NCBI GenBank assembly: GCA_025210345.1 | Contig: JAOARX010000008.1 | Span: 62,001 to 126,000, forward strand | Reading direction: 5' to 3' | DNA length: 64,000 nt | DNA from: Pelagimonas sp. | Lineage (GTDB): Bacteria; Pseudomonadota; Alphaproteobacteria; Rhodobacterales; Rhodobacteraceae | In this document: positions 35,402 through 43,566 of the stretch, piece after piece | Layout: each line of letters starts with the position of its first letter | How positions within the stretch are numbered: the stretch's first letter is position 1 | Notes under the pieces: generated by a model | Told to the model about the DNA's origin: nothing | What the model saw: only the letters and a program-made list of their open reading frames with translations | Databases searched by the model: none | Position numbers and translations under genes: made by a program

Positions 35402-36115
35402 ATGACAGTTCATATTGGTGCCAATCCCGGTGACATAGCCGAAACCGTTTTGATGCCGGGGGATCCGCTGCGCGCAGAATGGGCCGCGCAGACCTTTTTG
35501 GATGATCCTGTCTGTGTAAACCGTGTACGTGGCATGCTGGGTTTCACGGGCACATGGAAAGGCAATCGCGTCACCATTCACGGCTCAGGCATGGGTATGC
35601 CTAGCCTGTCGATTTATGCGAATGAGTTGATCCGCGATTACGGAACCAAATCGCTTATTCGTATTGGGTCATGTGGGGCGATGCAGGATGCCGTGAATAT
35701 CCGTGATGTCATCATCGCAATGACGGCATCGACGCTTTCCACCCCATCCAGCGGAATTTTCCGGGAATTGAACTTTGCCCCCTGTGCAAATTACGATCTT
35801 TTGCAATCTGCCGTCGACGCGGCAAAGGGTATGGGCGCACAGTACCATGTCGGCGGGATTTACTCATCTGACGTCTTCTATGATGAGCGCCCGGACCTGA
35901 CCCGCGAAATGACCCGCCACGGCGCGCTCGGGGTCGAGATGGAGGCCGCCGAGCTTTACATCCTCGCTGCGCGCTACGGCGTACGCGCCCTGGCCGTGTT
36001 GACCGTTTCCGATCACCTTTTGCGTGATGAGGCGCTGCCTTCTGACGAACGTGAGCGGAGCTTTGGCGATATGGTTGAAATCGCACTCCAGGCGGCCTTT
36101 CCCGACGCCTCATAA
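35402..36115 (+). CDS. deoD: Purine-nucleoside phosphorylase, DeoD type
   Basis: 237 aa. Typical NP-II hexameric phosphorylase: [48 protein letters not shown] (purine/ribose site) and [13 protein letters not shown] with the general-acid Asp. It cleaves purine (deoxy)nucleosides with phosphate in salvage. There is no clear ribosome site, so translation may depend on read-through from the H-NS-like gene. Confidence 0.95.
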   Translation: MTVHIGANPGDIAETVLMPGDPLRAEWAAQTFLDDPVCVNRVRGMLGFTGTWKGNRVTIHGSGMGMPSLSIYANELIRDYGTKSLIRIGSCGAMQDAVNIRDVIIAMTASTLSTPSSGIFRELNFAPCANYDLLQSAVDAAKGMGAQYHVGGIYSSDVFYDERPDLTREMTRHGALGVEMEAAELYILAARYGVRALAVLTVSDHLLRDEALPSDERERSFGDMVEIALQAAFPDAS

Positions 36116-36177
36116 TCATGACAAACCGCTCCGGCAGTGTGTTTGTCTTGTTCTTATCACACTCACGGAACAGCATC

Positions 36178-36208
36178 TGGCGGGGAAATCCCCGCCATTT
36201 TCTTATTT
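36178..36208 (+). terminator. Intrinsic terminator of deoD
   Basis: GGCGGGG, loop AAAT, CCCCGCC, then ATTTTCTTATTT. It touches the stop codon of the convergent DUF1989 gene. Confidence 0.88.
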
Positions 36209-37049
36209 AACGCCCATGCGTTTGATCATAACCGTTGCGGTTCGGGCTGCGCCATCCAGCCAGCGCACCCTCACGCGGTTTCAGAACCTCGACCTTCAGA
36301 GGATAACATTTGGCACTGTCTGAGGAATGCTCGGACGAGCAATCCCCCCCCGGACAGGCCGATAGCGCCCCCAGAAGGTCAATTTCGGCAAACAAAGTCA
36401 GACTGTCGCCGGGTCGCACAGGGCTGGCCTTCATGAAATACTGCCCCGTGTCGCGGGTGAAGCCCGTACACATGAACACGTTCAGGACGTCATGCACGTG
36501 GGGCTCTGCCTCTTTCAGTGTCATGTCGCAGGCATCCGCCAAAGCGCGTGTCAGATTTGAGTGACAGCAGTAATGATAGTGATCTCCGGACAGCAAATGC
36601 CCCGTGTAAGGATCACATCGCGTGCCGATCACATCGTGAACAGATCCACCGTATTCGTCGATCCCATACCAATCCAGCGTATCCCGCACCACAGTGGCCA
36701 TCGGGCGCATATGCGGCAGGTTGGACCAAAGCCGGTCCCCGGTGCTGACATGTGTCCCGTACAAAGCGCGCGTTTTGCCCGAAAAGAACCGCTCACCCAG
36801 ATCATGCGCATGCCACAGGTTCAGATCACCCACCTGGGGCCCATCAACCGAAACAAACCGGACAAAATGGCCCATAGGCACCCGAAAATGGGAGGCATCC
36901 CGCGGCGGTGCAATGATGGTTTCAACCAGCTCGGTATCCACCAGTGCATCTTGGTAAAGCGCCAGGGGCGCAGGTGGCAAGGTGTCGGTCGGATAGCAGA
37001 TCACCGGTCGAACGGCGCGGCGCGCCTGTGCATCCTTGGGCAGGGTCAT
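36207..37049 (-). CDS. DUF1989 (urea carboxylase-associated type) protein
   Basis: 280 aa, starting at MTLPKDAQARRA after AGGAGATC; the longer frame from 37253 overlaps the preceding small gene. Landmarks of the family are APLALYQDALVDTE, GHFVRFVSVDGPQVGDLN, HDLGERFF and GTRCDPY. The family is often found near urea carboxylase or aminomethyltransferase genes, but no such partner is here, so the function is open. A Cys/His-rich patch (HYHYCCHSNL) may bind metal. Confidence 0.82.
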   Translation of the reverse strand: MTLPKDAQARRAVRPVICYPTDTLPPAPLALYQDALVDTELVETIIAPPRDASHFRVPMGHFVRFVSVDGPQVGDLNLWHAHDLGERFFSGKTRALYGTHVSTGDRLWSNLPHMRPMATVVRDTLDWYGIDEYGGSVHDVIGTRCDPYTGHLLSGDHYHYCCHSNLTRALADACDMTLKEAEPHVHDVLNVFMCTGFTRDTGQYFMKASPVRPGDSLTLFAEIDLLGALSACPGGDCSSEHSSDSAKCYPLKVEVLKPREGALAGWRSPNRNGYDQTHGR

Positions 37050-37074
37050 GAGGATCTCCTTTGCAGGCAAACTC

Positions 37075-37284
37075 TCATCCTTTCTGAGACGCTTCAAGCT
37101 TGGAACGCAGGCAGGTCTGGGGCGTCGTTCCCTTGGGTCCCAGCGTTTCGCACCCGCAGTGCACACAGACCCAACGGCTCTGATCCGTTTGGCGATACTC
37201 TCGCCAACGGCACAATCGCGTCTTGCGATTGGAAAAAACCGCCACGAGGACAAAGGCCACCAGAAGGCCTATCAGGATATGCAT
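37075..37284 (-). CDS. Small membrane protein with Cys-X2-Cys segment
   Basis: 69 aa. The N-terminal membrane helix MHILIGLLVAFVLVAVFSN is followed by a basic stretch and CVHCGCETLG with a later Cys, a possible zinc-binding ribbon. The ribosome site CAGGGGG forms one arm of a 9-bp inverted repeat with the upstream leader (37286-37341). It lies between the 43-aa gene and the DUF1989 gene on the same strand. No named family is recognised. Confidence 0.6.
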   Translation of the reverse strand: MHILIGLLVAFVLVAVFSNRKTRLCRWREYRQTDQSRWVCVHCGCETLGPKGTTPQTCLRSKLEASQKG

Positions 37285-37285
37285 T

Positions 37286-37341
37286 CCCCCTGACTACATC
37301 GTTTCGCGACCGTGGTGAATCACAAAACCCGCGTCAGGGGG
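37286..37341 (-). promoter_or_regulatory. Inverted repeat that could mask a ribosome site
   Basis: CCCCCTGAC in the leader and GTCAGGGGG directly before the ATG at 37284 (minus-strand reading) are perfect 9-bp complements, 38 bases apart. Pairing would cover the ribosome site of the small membrane protein gene. There is no T-run, so a terminator is less likely. Confidence 0.5.
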
Positions 37342-37348
37342 TATTTGC

Positions 37349-37480
37349 TTAGGCTGCGACGGGCATTTCGTCATAGGCAGGTGATTTGAACTCGGGCCGG
37401 GGCTCGGGTGTGAAATAGGCATAGGCCTGTTCCAATGCCTCAAGTGCCTGTTTTGCTTTGATGTTTTGAATATCGCTCAT
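37349..37480 (-). CDS. Small protein, 43 aa, unknown
   Basis: Starts MSDIQNIKAKQALEALEQAY after AAAGGGA and ends DEMPVAA; acidic, helical first half. Upstream in-frame ATGs up to 37621 run into the sdhB terminator. It sits downstream of sdhB behind that terminator. No family is recognised; the tidy ribosome site and amphipathic start are the evidence. Confidence 0.55.
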   Translation of the reverse strand: MSDIQNIKAKQALEALEQAYAYFTPEPRPEFKSPAYDEMPVAA

Positions 37481-37573
37481 CGGACTGTTCCCTTTGGAAA
37501 ACATGTCCTCCCCACTACGGGACATAGCACTGAACCGATCGGTACACATCTGCAATCTGCGCATGGACGCCAT

Positions 37574-37618
37574 GCAGAAACAGAAAACCCCCGCCCAATG
37601 GCTGTCGGGCGGGGGTTT
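37574..37618 (-). terminator. Intrinsic terminator of the sdh operon
   Basis: On the minus strand AAACCCCCGCCC and GGGCGGGGGTTT enclose a 10-base loop, followed by TCTGTTTCTG. It begins 15 bp past the sdhB stop. Confidence 0.9.
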
Positions 37619-37633
37619 CAAACTCTGGCTGGA

Positions 37634-38413
37634 TCAGACCTGGCGTTCGACCATCATCTTCTTGATGCTTGCAATTGCCTTGGCCGGGTTCAGGCCCTTT
37701 GGGCAGGTCTTTGAGCAGTTCATGATCGTGTTGCAACGATACAGTTTGAACGGATCTTCCAGACCATCCAGTCGCGCGCCGGTGGCTTCGTCGCGGCTAT
37801 CAATGATCCAGCGATAGGCATGCAAAAGGGCCGCCGGCCCAAGATAGCGATCGCCATTCCACCAATAGCTTGGGCAAGAGGTGGAACAGGATGCGCACAT
37901 CACACATTCATACAGACCATCGAGTTTCTTGCGGTCTTCAATCGACTGCTTCCACTCTTTCGCGGGGCGGTTGGTCTTGGTCTCCAGCCACGGCATGATC
38001 GAGGCGTGTTGCGCATAAAAATGCGTCAAATCCGGGATCAGGTCTTTCACCACCGGCATATGCGGCAGTGGGTAGATTTTCACATCGCCCTTGATTTCAT
38101 CAAGACCATAGATACAGGCCAGCGTGTTGATGCCGTCGATGTTCATCGCGCAGGATCCGCAGATCCCCTCGCGACACGAACGACGGAAGGTCAGCGTCGG
38201 GTCAATCTCGTTTTTGATCTTGATCAGCGCGTCCAGAATCATCGGACCGCAGCTGTCCATATCCAGGAAATAGGTATCCACCCGGGGGTTTTCACCATCG
38301 TCGGGGTTCCAGCGATAGATCTGGAACTTGCGAACATTCGTGGCGCCTTCGGGCTTGGGCCAGGTCTTGCCCACGCGAATCTTGGAATTCTTCGGTAGCT
38401 TGAATTCTGCCAT
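37634..38413 (-). CDS. sdhB: Succinate dehydrogenase iron-sulfur subunit
   Basis: 259 aa. The N-terminal [2Fe-2S] motif reads [15 protein letters not shown]. The C-terminal [4Fe-4S] and [3Fe-4S] clusters read [13 protein letters not shown] and [11 protein letters not shown]. It links the flavin of SdhA to the quinone site of SdhCD at the inner membrane. It is the last gene of sdhCDAB and starts 12 bp after the sdhA stop. Confidence 0.98.
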   Translation of the reverse strand: MAEFKLPKNSKIRVGKTWPKPEGATNVRKFQIYRWNPDDGENPRVDTYFLDMDSCGPMILDALIKIKNEIDPTLTFRRSCREGICGSCAMNIDGINTLACIYGLDEIKGDVKIYPLPHMPVVKDLIPDLTHFYAQHASIMPWLETKTNRPAKEWKQSIEDRKKLDGLYECVMCASCSTSCPSYWWNGDRYLGPAALLHAYRWIIDSRDEATGARLDGLEDPFKLYRCNTIMNCSKTCPKGLNPAKAIASIKKMMVERQV

Positions 38414-38425
38414 GGGTCTCTCTCC

Positions 38426-40237
38426 TTAGAATGTCCGCGCCTTGGGCGCGATCTTCTTGAGTTCGATGCCGCCCTGATCCTCGTTGGTCAGCGGATCAAC
38501 AATCACCGGACGATAGGACAGGTCCACCTTGGTGCCTGACTCATTGATGCGGCTGACGGTGTGGACGCGCCAGTTTTCGTCGTCGCGATCGCTAAAGTCC
38601 TCATGCGCGTGCGCGCCGCGGCTTTCCTTGCGGGCCTCAGCCGATACGATGGTCGACAGCGCCGACGGCATCAGGTTGGTCAGCTCCAGCGTTTCCATCA
38701 AGTCCGAGTTCCAGACAAGCGATGTATCGGTGACTTTCAGGTCACCCATCTTGCCCGCGATTTCGGTCATGGCTTCGACGCCTTCCGCCATGGTTTTGGC
38801 GGTGCGGAACACGGCAGCGTCGCGCTGCATGGTTTTCTGCATTTCCAAACGCAGATCCGCAGTTGGGATCGCGCCCGTCGCATGGCGCAGACCGTCAAAG
38901 CGGTCAAAGGCCTTGTCAATTTCAGATTGCGGCGCGGTGGGCACGGCGCTGTCTTTGTCGACAACCTGACCCGCGCGGATGGCCGAAGCGCGGCCAAACA
39001 CCACGAGGTCGATCAACGAGTTCGAGCCAAGGCGGTTCGCACCGTGTACCGAGGCACAGCCCGCTTCGCCCACGGCCATCAGGCCGGGAACAACAGCTGT
39101 CGGATCCTCTTGGGTCGGGTTCAGCACTTCGCCCCAATAGTTGGTTGGGATGCCGCCCATGTTGTAGTGGACTGTCGGGATGACCGGGATCGGCTCTTTG
39201 GTGACGTCAACGCCGGCAAAGATCTTGGCCGATTCCGAGATACCCGGCAGACGCTCTGCCAAGGCTTCCGCAGGAAGGTGGGACAGGTTCAGGTGAATGT
39301 GATCCCCCTCGGCGCCCACACCGCGACCTTCGCGGATCTCCATGGTCATCGAGCGCGAAACATAGTCACGCGGCGCCAGATCCTTATAGGTCGGCGCGTA
39401 GCGTTCCATGAAACGTTCGCCTTCTGAGTTGGTCAGATAGCCGCCTTCGCCGCGCGCGCCTTCGGTGATCAGGCAGCCCGAGCCATAGATGCCGGTCGGG
39501 TGGAACTGAACAAACTCAAGGTCTTGCATCGGCAGACCGGCGCGCATCACCATGCCGCCACCGTCGCCGGTGCAAGTATGGGCCGAGGTGGCGCTGAAAT
39601 AGGCGCGGCCATAGCCGCCGGTCGCCAGAACAGTCATCTTGGCGTTGAAGACGTGGAACGTGCCGTCATCCAGTTTCCAGCACAGCACACCTTTGCACTG
39701 ACCGTCTTCCATCAGCAGGTCGATGGCAAAATACTCGATGTAGAATTCGGCGTTGTTTTTCAGCGACTGGCCATACAACGTGTGCAAAATGGCGTGGCCG
39801 GTGCGGTCCGCTGCGGCGCAGGTACGCTGAACGGGCGGGCCTTCGCCGAATTCGGTGGTGTGGCCACCAAAGGGACGCTGATAGATCTTGCCCTCTTCGG
39901 TACGCGAAAAGGGCACGCCGTAGTGTTCCAGCTCGTAAACCGCCTTGGGCGCTTCGCGAGCAAGGTATTCCATCGCATCAGTGTCCCCCAACCAGTCCGA
40001 GCCCTTGACCGTGTCATACATATGCCACTGCCAATTGTCGGGGCCCATGTTGCTCAGCGATGCGGCGATACCACCTTGTGCGGCCACCGTGTGCGAGCGC
40101 GTCGGGAACACCTTGGTGACACAGGCAGTGCGAAGCCCCTGCTCTGCCATGCCCAAGGTCGCGCGCAAACCGGCACCGCCGGCGCCCACCACAACGACGT
40201 CGTAATCATGCGTTTCGTATTGATATGAAGCTGTCAT
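38426..40237 (-). CDS. sdhA: Succinate dehydrogenase flavoprotein subunit
   Basis: 603 aa. FAD fold [19 protein letters not shown], covalent flavin His in [15 protein letters not shown], and the active-site regions [13 protein letters not shown] and [14 protein letters not shown]. It oxidises succinate to fumarate. Ribosome site TTAGGAAAA. It follows sdhD after 20 bp. Confidence 0.98.
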   Translation of the reverse strand: MTASYQYETHDYDVVVVGAGGAGLRATLGMAEQGLRTACVTKVFPTRSHTVAAQGGIAASLSNMGPDNWQWHMYDTVKGSDWLGDTDAMEYLAREAPKAVYELEHYGVPFSRTEEGKIYQRPFGGHTTEFGEGPPVQRTCAAADRTGHAILHTLYGQSLKNNAEFYIEYFAIDLLMEDGQCKGVLCWKLDDGTFHVFNAKMTVLATGGYGRAYFSATSAHTCTGDGGGMVMRAGLPMQDLEFVQFHPTGIYGSGCLITEGARGEGGYLTNSEGERFMERYAPTYKDLAPRDYVSRSMTMEIREGRGVGAEGDHIHLNLSHLPAEALAERLPGISESAKIFAGVDVTKEPIPVIPTVHYNMGGIPTNYWGEVLNPTQEDPTAVVPGLMAVGEAGCASVHGANRLGSNSLIDLVVFGRASAIRAGQVVDKDSAVPTAPQSEIDKAFDRFDGLRHATGAIPTADLRLEMQKTMQRDAAVFRTAKTMAEGVEAMTEIAGKMGDLKVTDTSLVWNSDLMETLELTNLMPSALSTIVSAEARKESRGAHAHEDFSDRDDENWRVHTVSRINESGTKVDLSYRPVIVDPLTNEDQGGIELKKIAPKARTF

Positions 40238-40257
40238 GTCTTTTTCCTAACCGCGCG

Positions 40258-40629
40258 TTACAGGGCGATTTTGGCGAGCGCGAAAAGCCCCGCAACCATC
40301 AGGGTATAAGTGAAACCGGCCGAGACCATCAGGGCGACTTTTTGTGCGGTGCCGTGGATATAGTCTTCGATGGTTTCGTCCATCTCAGCGCGCAGGTGGC
40401 GCAGACCGACAAGGATCATCAAGGCCGTGATGATCGCCGGGAACGGACGTCCGAAATAGGCCAGAACCTCTTCGTGGGTCCCGCCGATGCCCGCACCAAA
40501 CGTCAGGACGAACAAGGGCACGATGAAAACCATCGCAATGGACCGCATCATCATTTCCCAATGCTGCTGTGTCCCGGTGCCTGCTGCGCCATTGCCGCCG
40601 GCGCGTTTGCGATCTGTGAGAAATCTCAT
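40258..40629 (-). CDS. sdhD: Succinate dehydrogenase membrane anchor subunit SdhD
   Basis: 123 aa, starting at MRFLTDRKRAGG after GGAGCAA; the longer frame overlaps sdhC. It has three membrane helices. HWEMMMRSIAMVFIVPLFV and EDYIHGTAQK are typical of alphaproteobacterial SdhD. It contributes to haem b and quinone binding. Confidence 0.93.
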   Translation of the reverse strand: MRFLTDRKRAGGNGAAGTGTQQHWEMMMRSIAMVFIVPLFVLTFGAGIGGTHEEVLAYFGRPFPAIITALMILVGLRHLRAEMDETIEDYIHGTAQKVALMVSAGFTYTLMVAGLFALAKIAL

Positions 40630-40640
40630 GGTATTGCTCC

Positions 40641-41024
40641 TTACACCAGTACGACGGTCAACAGCGCCAGAACGGTCGCACCGACAAACATCCCAATGCC
40701 CAGCTTTTCGGAAATCTCGACCTCCAGAAAATAGCCAAGATCCCAAAGCACGTGGCGCAGGCGGCCCAGCATGTTGTAGAACAACGCCCAGGTCAGGCCG
40801 AACATCGCCAGATCACCCAGCCAGCTGCGAATAAGTCCGTCGATCAGAGCAAAGGCCTCCGCCGAAGTTGACGCCGCCAGCAGCCACCAGACAAAGAAGA
40901 ACGACAGAACAAAGCAGACGATCGCGGTGATCCGCACAAAAATCGACGAGGCTGAAGTTAGCTGTGGACGGTAGATCTGAATATGTGGCGAAAGCGGGCG
41001 GTTGCCTCGGTTCACGTCGGCCAT
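40641..41024 (-). CDS. sdhC: Succinate dehydrogenase cytochrome b556 subunit SdhC
   Basis: 127 aa. The signature NRPLSPHIQIYRPQLTSASS is followed by three membrane helices, with the haem-ligand region HVLWDLGYFL. First gene of sdhCDAB. About 118 bp upstream lies the paired GTGATCAC operator shared with sucC. Confidence 0.96.
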   Translation of the reverse strand: MADVNRGNRPLSPHIQIYRPQLTSASSIFVRITAIVCFVLSFFFVWWLLAASTSAEAFALIDGLIRSWLGDLAMFGLTWALFYNMLGRLRHVLWDLGYFLEVEISEKLGIGMFVGATVLALLTVVLV

Positions 41025-41139
41025 GACTGTTTCCTTTCGGTATCCGTTGCTTAGGTTCTATAGTTTTTTACATCTCTGTCACCTGTTGCGCCGCCGCTCA
41101 GACGCGGTTTTTTGGCGCATTTCTCCCGAATTTTTTAAT

Positions 41140-41172
41140 TTGTGATCACGTAAAATCGACGCGTGATCACAA
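41140..41172 (-). promoter_or_regulatory. Paired GTGATCAC operator upstream of sdhCDAB
   Basis: TTGTGATCAC, 13-base spacer, GTGATCACAA. The two perfect 8-bp palindromes are centred at 41145.5 and 41166.5, exactly 21 bp (two helical turns) apart. The same 33-bp layout occurs before sucC at 47199-47231. The regulator is unknown. Confidence 0.8.
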
Positions 41173-41255
41173 AGCGGGCAAAATTCCTTTTCAGAGTAAA
41201 TTTGTCAAATTCGACGCAATTCACGACAGAATCGGCATTGTGGTGCAATGTCGAC

Positions 41256-41284
41256 AAAAAAGCCCCCTGTCCAATACAGAGGGC
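41256..41284 (-). terminator. Intrinsic terminator of the 67-aa gene
   Basis: Minus-strand AGCCCTCTGT, loop ATTGG, ACAGGGGGCT (one mismatch), then TTTTTGTC. It separates this gene from the sdh promoter. Confidence 0.85.
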
Positions 41285-41320
41285 TCAGCCACGCTTAGCG
41301 CATATGGCAGTGCGCGATGG

Positions 41321-41524
41321 TCAGTCGGTGAACCCCAACTTTTCAAGCGCATGGGTCGCCCGACGGCGCAGATCCGGATCCAAAGACCCCATTTCACGAT
41401 GAATCTCTTGGATCAGCGGGGTTAACCCACGGTTTGCGATGAGGTTGCGAAACACCTCGGGCACATCGGTAGACGTCAACTCTAGGACATCTTTACTGCT
41501 GCTGGGCAGACCGGCAAACGACAT
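41321..41524 (-). CDS. Small protein, 67 aa, unknown
   Basis: Starts MSFAGLPSSSKDVLELTSTD after AAGGGGG; the frame upstream of it is not supported. Soluble and helical, ending RRRATHALEKLGFTD. It reads toward the sdh promoter region but has its own terminator, so it is probably monocistronic. No family is recognised. Confidence 0.6.
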   Translation of the reverse strand: MSFAGLPSSSKDVLELTSTDVPEVFRNLIANRGLTPLIQEIHREMGSLDPDLRRRATHALEKLGFTD

Positions 41525-41739
41525 AATACACCCCCTTTTGATGCACCCCGGCAACCCATGCCGCAGGGTGAGAGACTTCGAATCGCGTTTCATGAGAGAT
41601 CATAATCGGATCGTCACACAAATCATAAGAAATCGTTAAGTCACGTTGTGCCAAAAAATTGCCGCCCCAATCTGAGGCGGCAATGCAGGATCCTATTGTC
41701 AATTTGCCAGTGCAACGCCCAGGTCCAAGGCGGCCGTGA

Positions 41740-42768
41740 TCACATCGGCATCAAGGCCCAGTAGTCCAGATCCAACAGCACGTCGGGGAGGTATTTCCCA
41801 TCATCGCCACGCAGTTGGCCAGCCTCTCCGCCCTTGGTGGCAACCAGCCGCAAACGGATGGCACCCACACCAGGCGCGCCGGTTTCAGCCTTATCAAGAA
41901 CCTCGGTCCAGGCCTTGATGGTGTCCCCGGCGAAGCATGGGTTTGCATGCGCGCCACCGTTCAGACCAACAATCATCTGCGCGTTGGCCAATCCGTTGAA
42001 CGACAGCGCGCGCGCCATCGAAATCACGTGGCCGCCGTAAATCAGACGGCCATCAGGGCGGAACGTCAGATCAAAGTGAACCTTGGCCGTATTTTGCCAC
42101 AGACGTGTGGCCATCATGTGTTCGGCCTCTTCGACGGTCACACCATCAACGTGATCGATCACCTCGCCGATATCGTAGTCGCCCCAGCGATGCGGCTCGC
42201 CTGCCTGAACAAAATCATAGTCCGCAAAGGTCAGCCCCTCGGGGATCACCAGATCCTCGACCGCCAGGACCTTTTTCAGATCCGGCACGACGGTCTGGGG
42301 CGCAGGCGCGTCCACGTCCCGTTTGCGCACCATCACCCAGCGCACATATTCCATGACCACTTCGTCGCGTTGGTTCAACCCACGGGTCCGGACATAGACC
42401 ACACCGGTTTTGCCATTTGAATTCTGTTTGAGGCCAATCACCGCGGAGACAGAGCGCAGCGTATCCCCGGGATAGACCGGCAACAGCCAGCGCCCTTCGC
42501 CATAGCCAAGGTTGGCCACCGCGTTCAAGGAAACATCCGGAACGGTTTTGCCGAAGACAACGTGGAACGCCGCCAGATCATCGATCGGCGATCCCTCGAA
42601 CCCACAGCGCGCTGCAAATTCATCGCTTGAGTAAAGCGCATGACGCATCGGGTAAAGCGCCTGATAAAGCGCGCGTTCACCTTCGGCCACGGTGCGCGGC
42701 ACCGCGTGGGGCAGCACCTGGCCCACGCTATAGTCTTCGAAAAAGCGGCCCGGGTTGGTCTTGGCCAT
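41740..42768 (-). CDS. mch: Mesaconyl-CoA (beta-methylmalyl-CoA) hydratase
   Basis: 342 aa, double-hotdog MaoC-type hydratase of the size known for Mch. FFEDYSVGQVLPHAVPRTVAEGERALY (shown here as FFEDYSVGQVLPHAVPRTV), SPIDDLAAFHVVFGKTVPD and YGGHVISMARALSFNGL are the landmarks. It converts mesaconyl-C1-CoA to (2R,3S)-beta-methylmalyl-CoA, two steps after Ecm. Last gene of a minus-strand operon with mcl2, nnrU-like and DUF1737 genes. Its ATG overlaps the DUF1737 stop (TGATG). Confidence 0.93.
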   Translation of the reverse strand: MAKTNPGRFFEDYSVGQVLPHAVPRTVAEGERALYQALYPMRHALYSSDEFAARCGFEGSPIDDLAAFHVVFGKTVPDVSLNAVANLGYGEGRWLLPVYPGDTLRSVSAVIGLKQNSNGKTGVVYVRTRGLNQRDEVVMEYVRWVMVRKRDVDAPAPQTVVPDLKKVLAVEDLVIPEGLTFADYDFVQAGEPHRWGDYDIGEVIDHVDGVTVEEAEHMMATRLWQNTAKVHFDLTFRPDGRLIYGGHVISMARALSFNGLANAQMIVGLNGGAHANPCFAGDTIKAWTEVLDKAETGAPGVGAIRLRLVATKGGEAGQLRGDDGKYLPDVLLDLDYWALMPM

Positions 42769-42971
42769 CAGTGTTCTCCCAGTTTGGTATCGGGTGTGTA
42801 GGTGCCGTCGACCTCTTTGGTCACGGCCTGGCCACAGCGCATCACGCCGTTGGCCGCATCAAAGGCATAGGTCGGATCGCCGTGCAGCACCCAGCCTTTG
42901 TTCAGGGCGTCGGTCACCTTGTGACAAAAGGCGGATGTGTCGTCTTCGGACAAGAATCTATAGAGTTTCAT
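42768..42971 (-). CDS. DUF1737-family small protein
   Basis: 67 aa starting MKLYRFLSEDDTSAFCHKVT, with LNKGWVLHGDPTYAFDAANG, the core of DUF1737 (a short domain often fused or linked to other proteins). Function unknown. Four bases separate it from the nnrU-like gene and it shares one base with mch, so it is surely co-expressed with them. Confidence 0.8.
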   Translation of the reverse strand: MKLYRFLSEDDTSAFCHKVTDALNKGWVLHGDPTYAFDAANGVMRCGQAVTKEVDGTYTPDTKLGEH

Positions 42972-42975
42972 ACGC

Positions 42976-43521
42976 TTACCCCCACGGCATATACCCAAGC
43001 CATTGATGGACCATCCCAATGATGGCAAGCAGCACGATGGAGGCCGCAGCAAAAATGATGTCTTTTTTGATTGCGCCCTTGGCCGGTGGTGTCCAATCGG
43101 GCTCGGCGCGGTTGATCACCGCTATCTCGACAATCGCCCAAAGACCCAGGCCGCCGAACAACACGAACGACGCCACGTCACCATTCACCAGAATATGGGC
43201 CAAAGCCCAGATCACAAAGCCGGTCAGCATGGGATGGCGCATCTTGTAAAACAGCGCGCCCTTGGAGGGTCCGGGGCTGGTAAAATACAACGCAGCGATC
43301 ATCATCAGATTGTTGATCCCGACAGTGGCCGGATGCCTACCCCAAAAGAACGCGCCATCCGCGGTCTTGTAGCCGAAGATCATCATAAGGATCGCGCCCA
43401 ACAGCGCCAAAGCCACAAGCCCCTTACCACGATCCCCCAGATTTGCGCGCGCCTCAGGCGCCACACGTTTGAACAAATGCGCGGCCCACCACAGGGCGAC
43501 GCCGGAAACGAGCAGGATCAT
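42976..43521 (-). CDS. NnrU-family membrane protein
   Basis: 181 aa with about five membrane helices. WWAAHLFKRVAPEARANLGD, MRHPMLTGFVIWALAHILVN and LWAIVEIAVINR are NnrU-like landmarks. NnrU was named from nitric oxide metabolism loci, while relatives act as isoprenoid/carotenoid isomerases. No denitrification gene is near. Ribosome site GGAGGTT. It sits between mcl2 and DUF1737 in the ethylmalonyl-CoA operon. Confidence 0.85.
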   Translation of the reverse strand: MILLVSGVALWWAAHLFKRVAPEARANLGDRGKGLVALALLGAILMMIFGYKTADGAFFWGRHPATVGINNLMMIAALYFTSPGPSKGALFYKMRHPMLTGFVIWALAHILVNGDVASFVLFGGLGLWAIVEIAVINRAEPDWTPPAKGAIKKDIIFAAASIVLLAIIGMVHQWLGYMPWG

Positions 43522-43566
43522 GTAAACCTCCGGGTGTCGTTATTGATGCCTGCTCATAGACCTAGA

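Noticed and set aside
41140-41172. Reading the GTGATCAC pair as CRP or Rex sites
   Set aside because: Both need a 6-base spacer between TGTGA-type half-sites; here the half-sites abut and the unit repeats at 21 bp.
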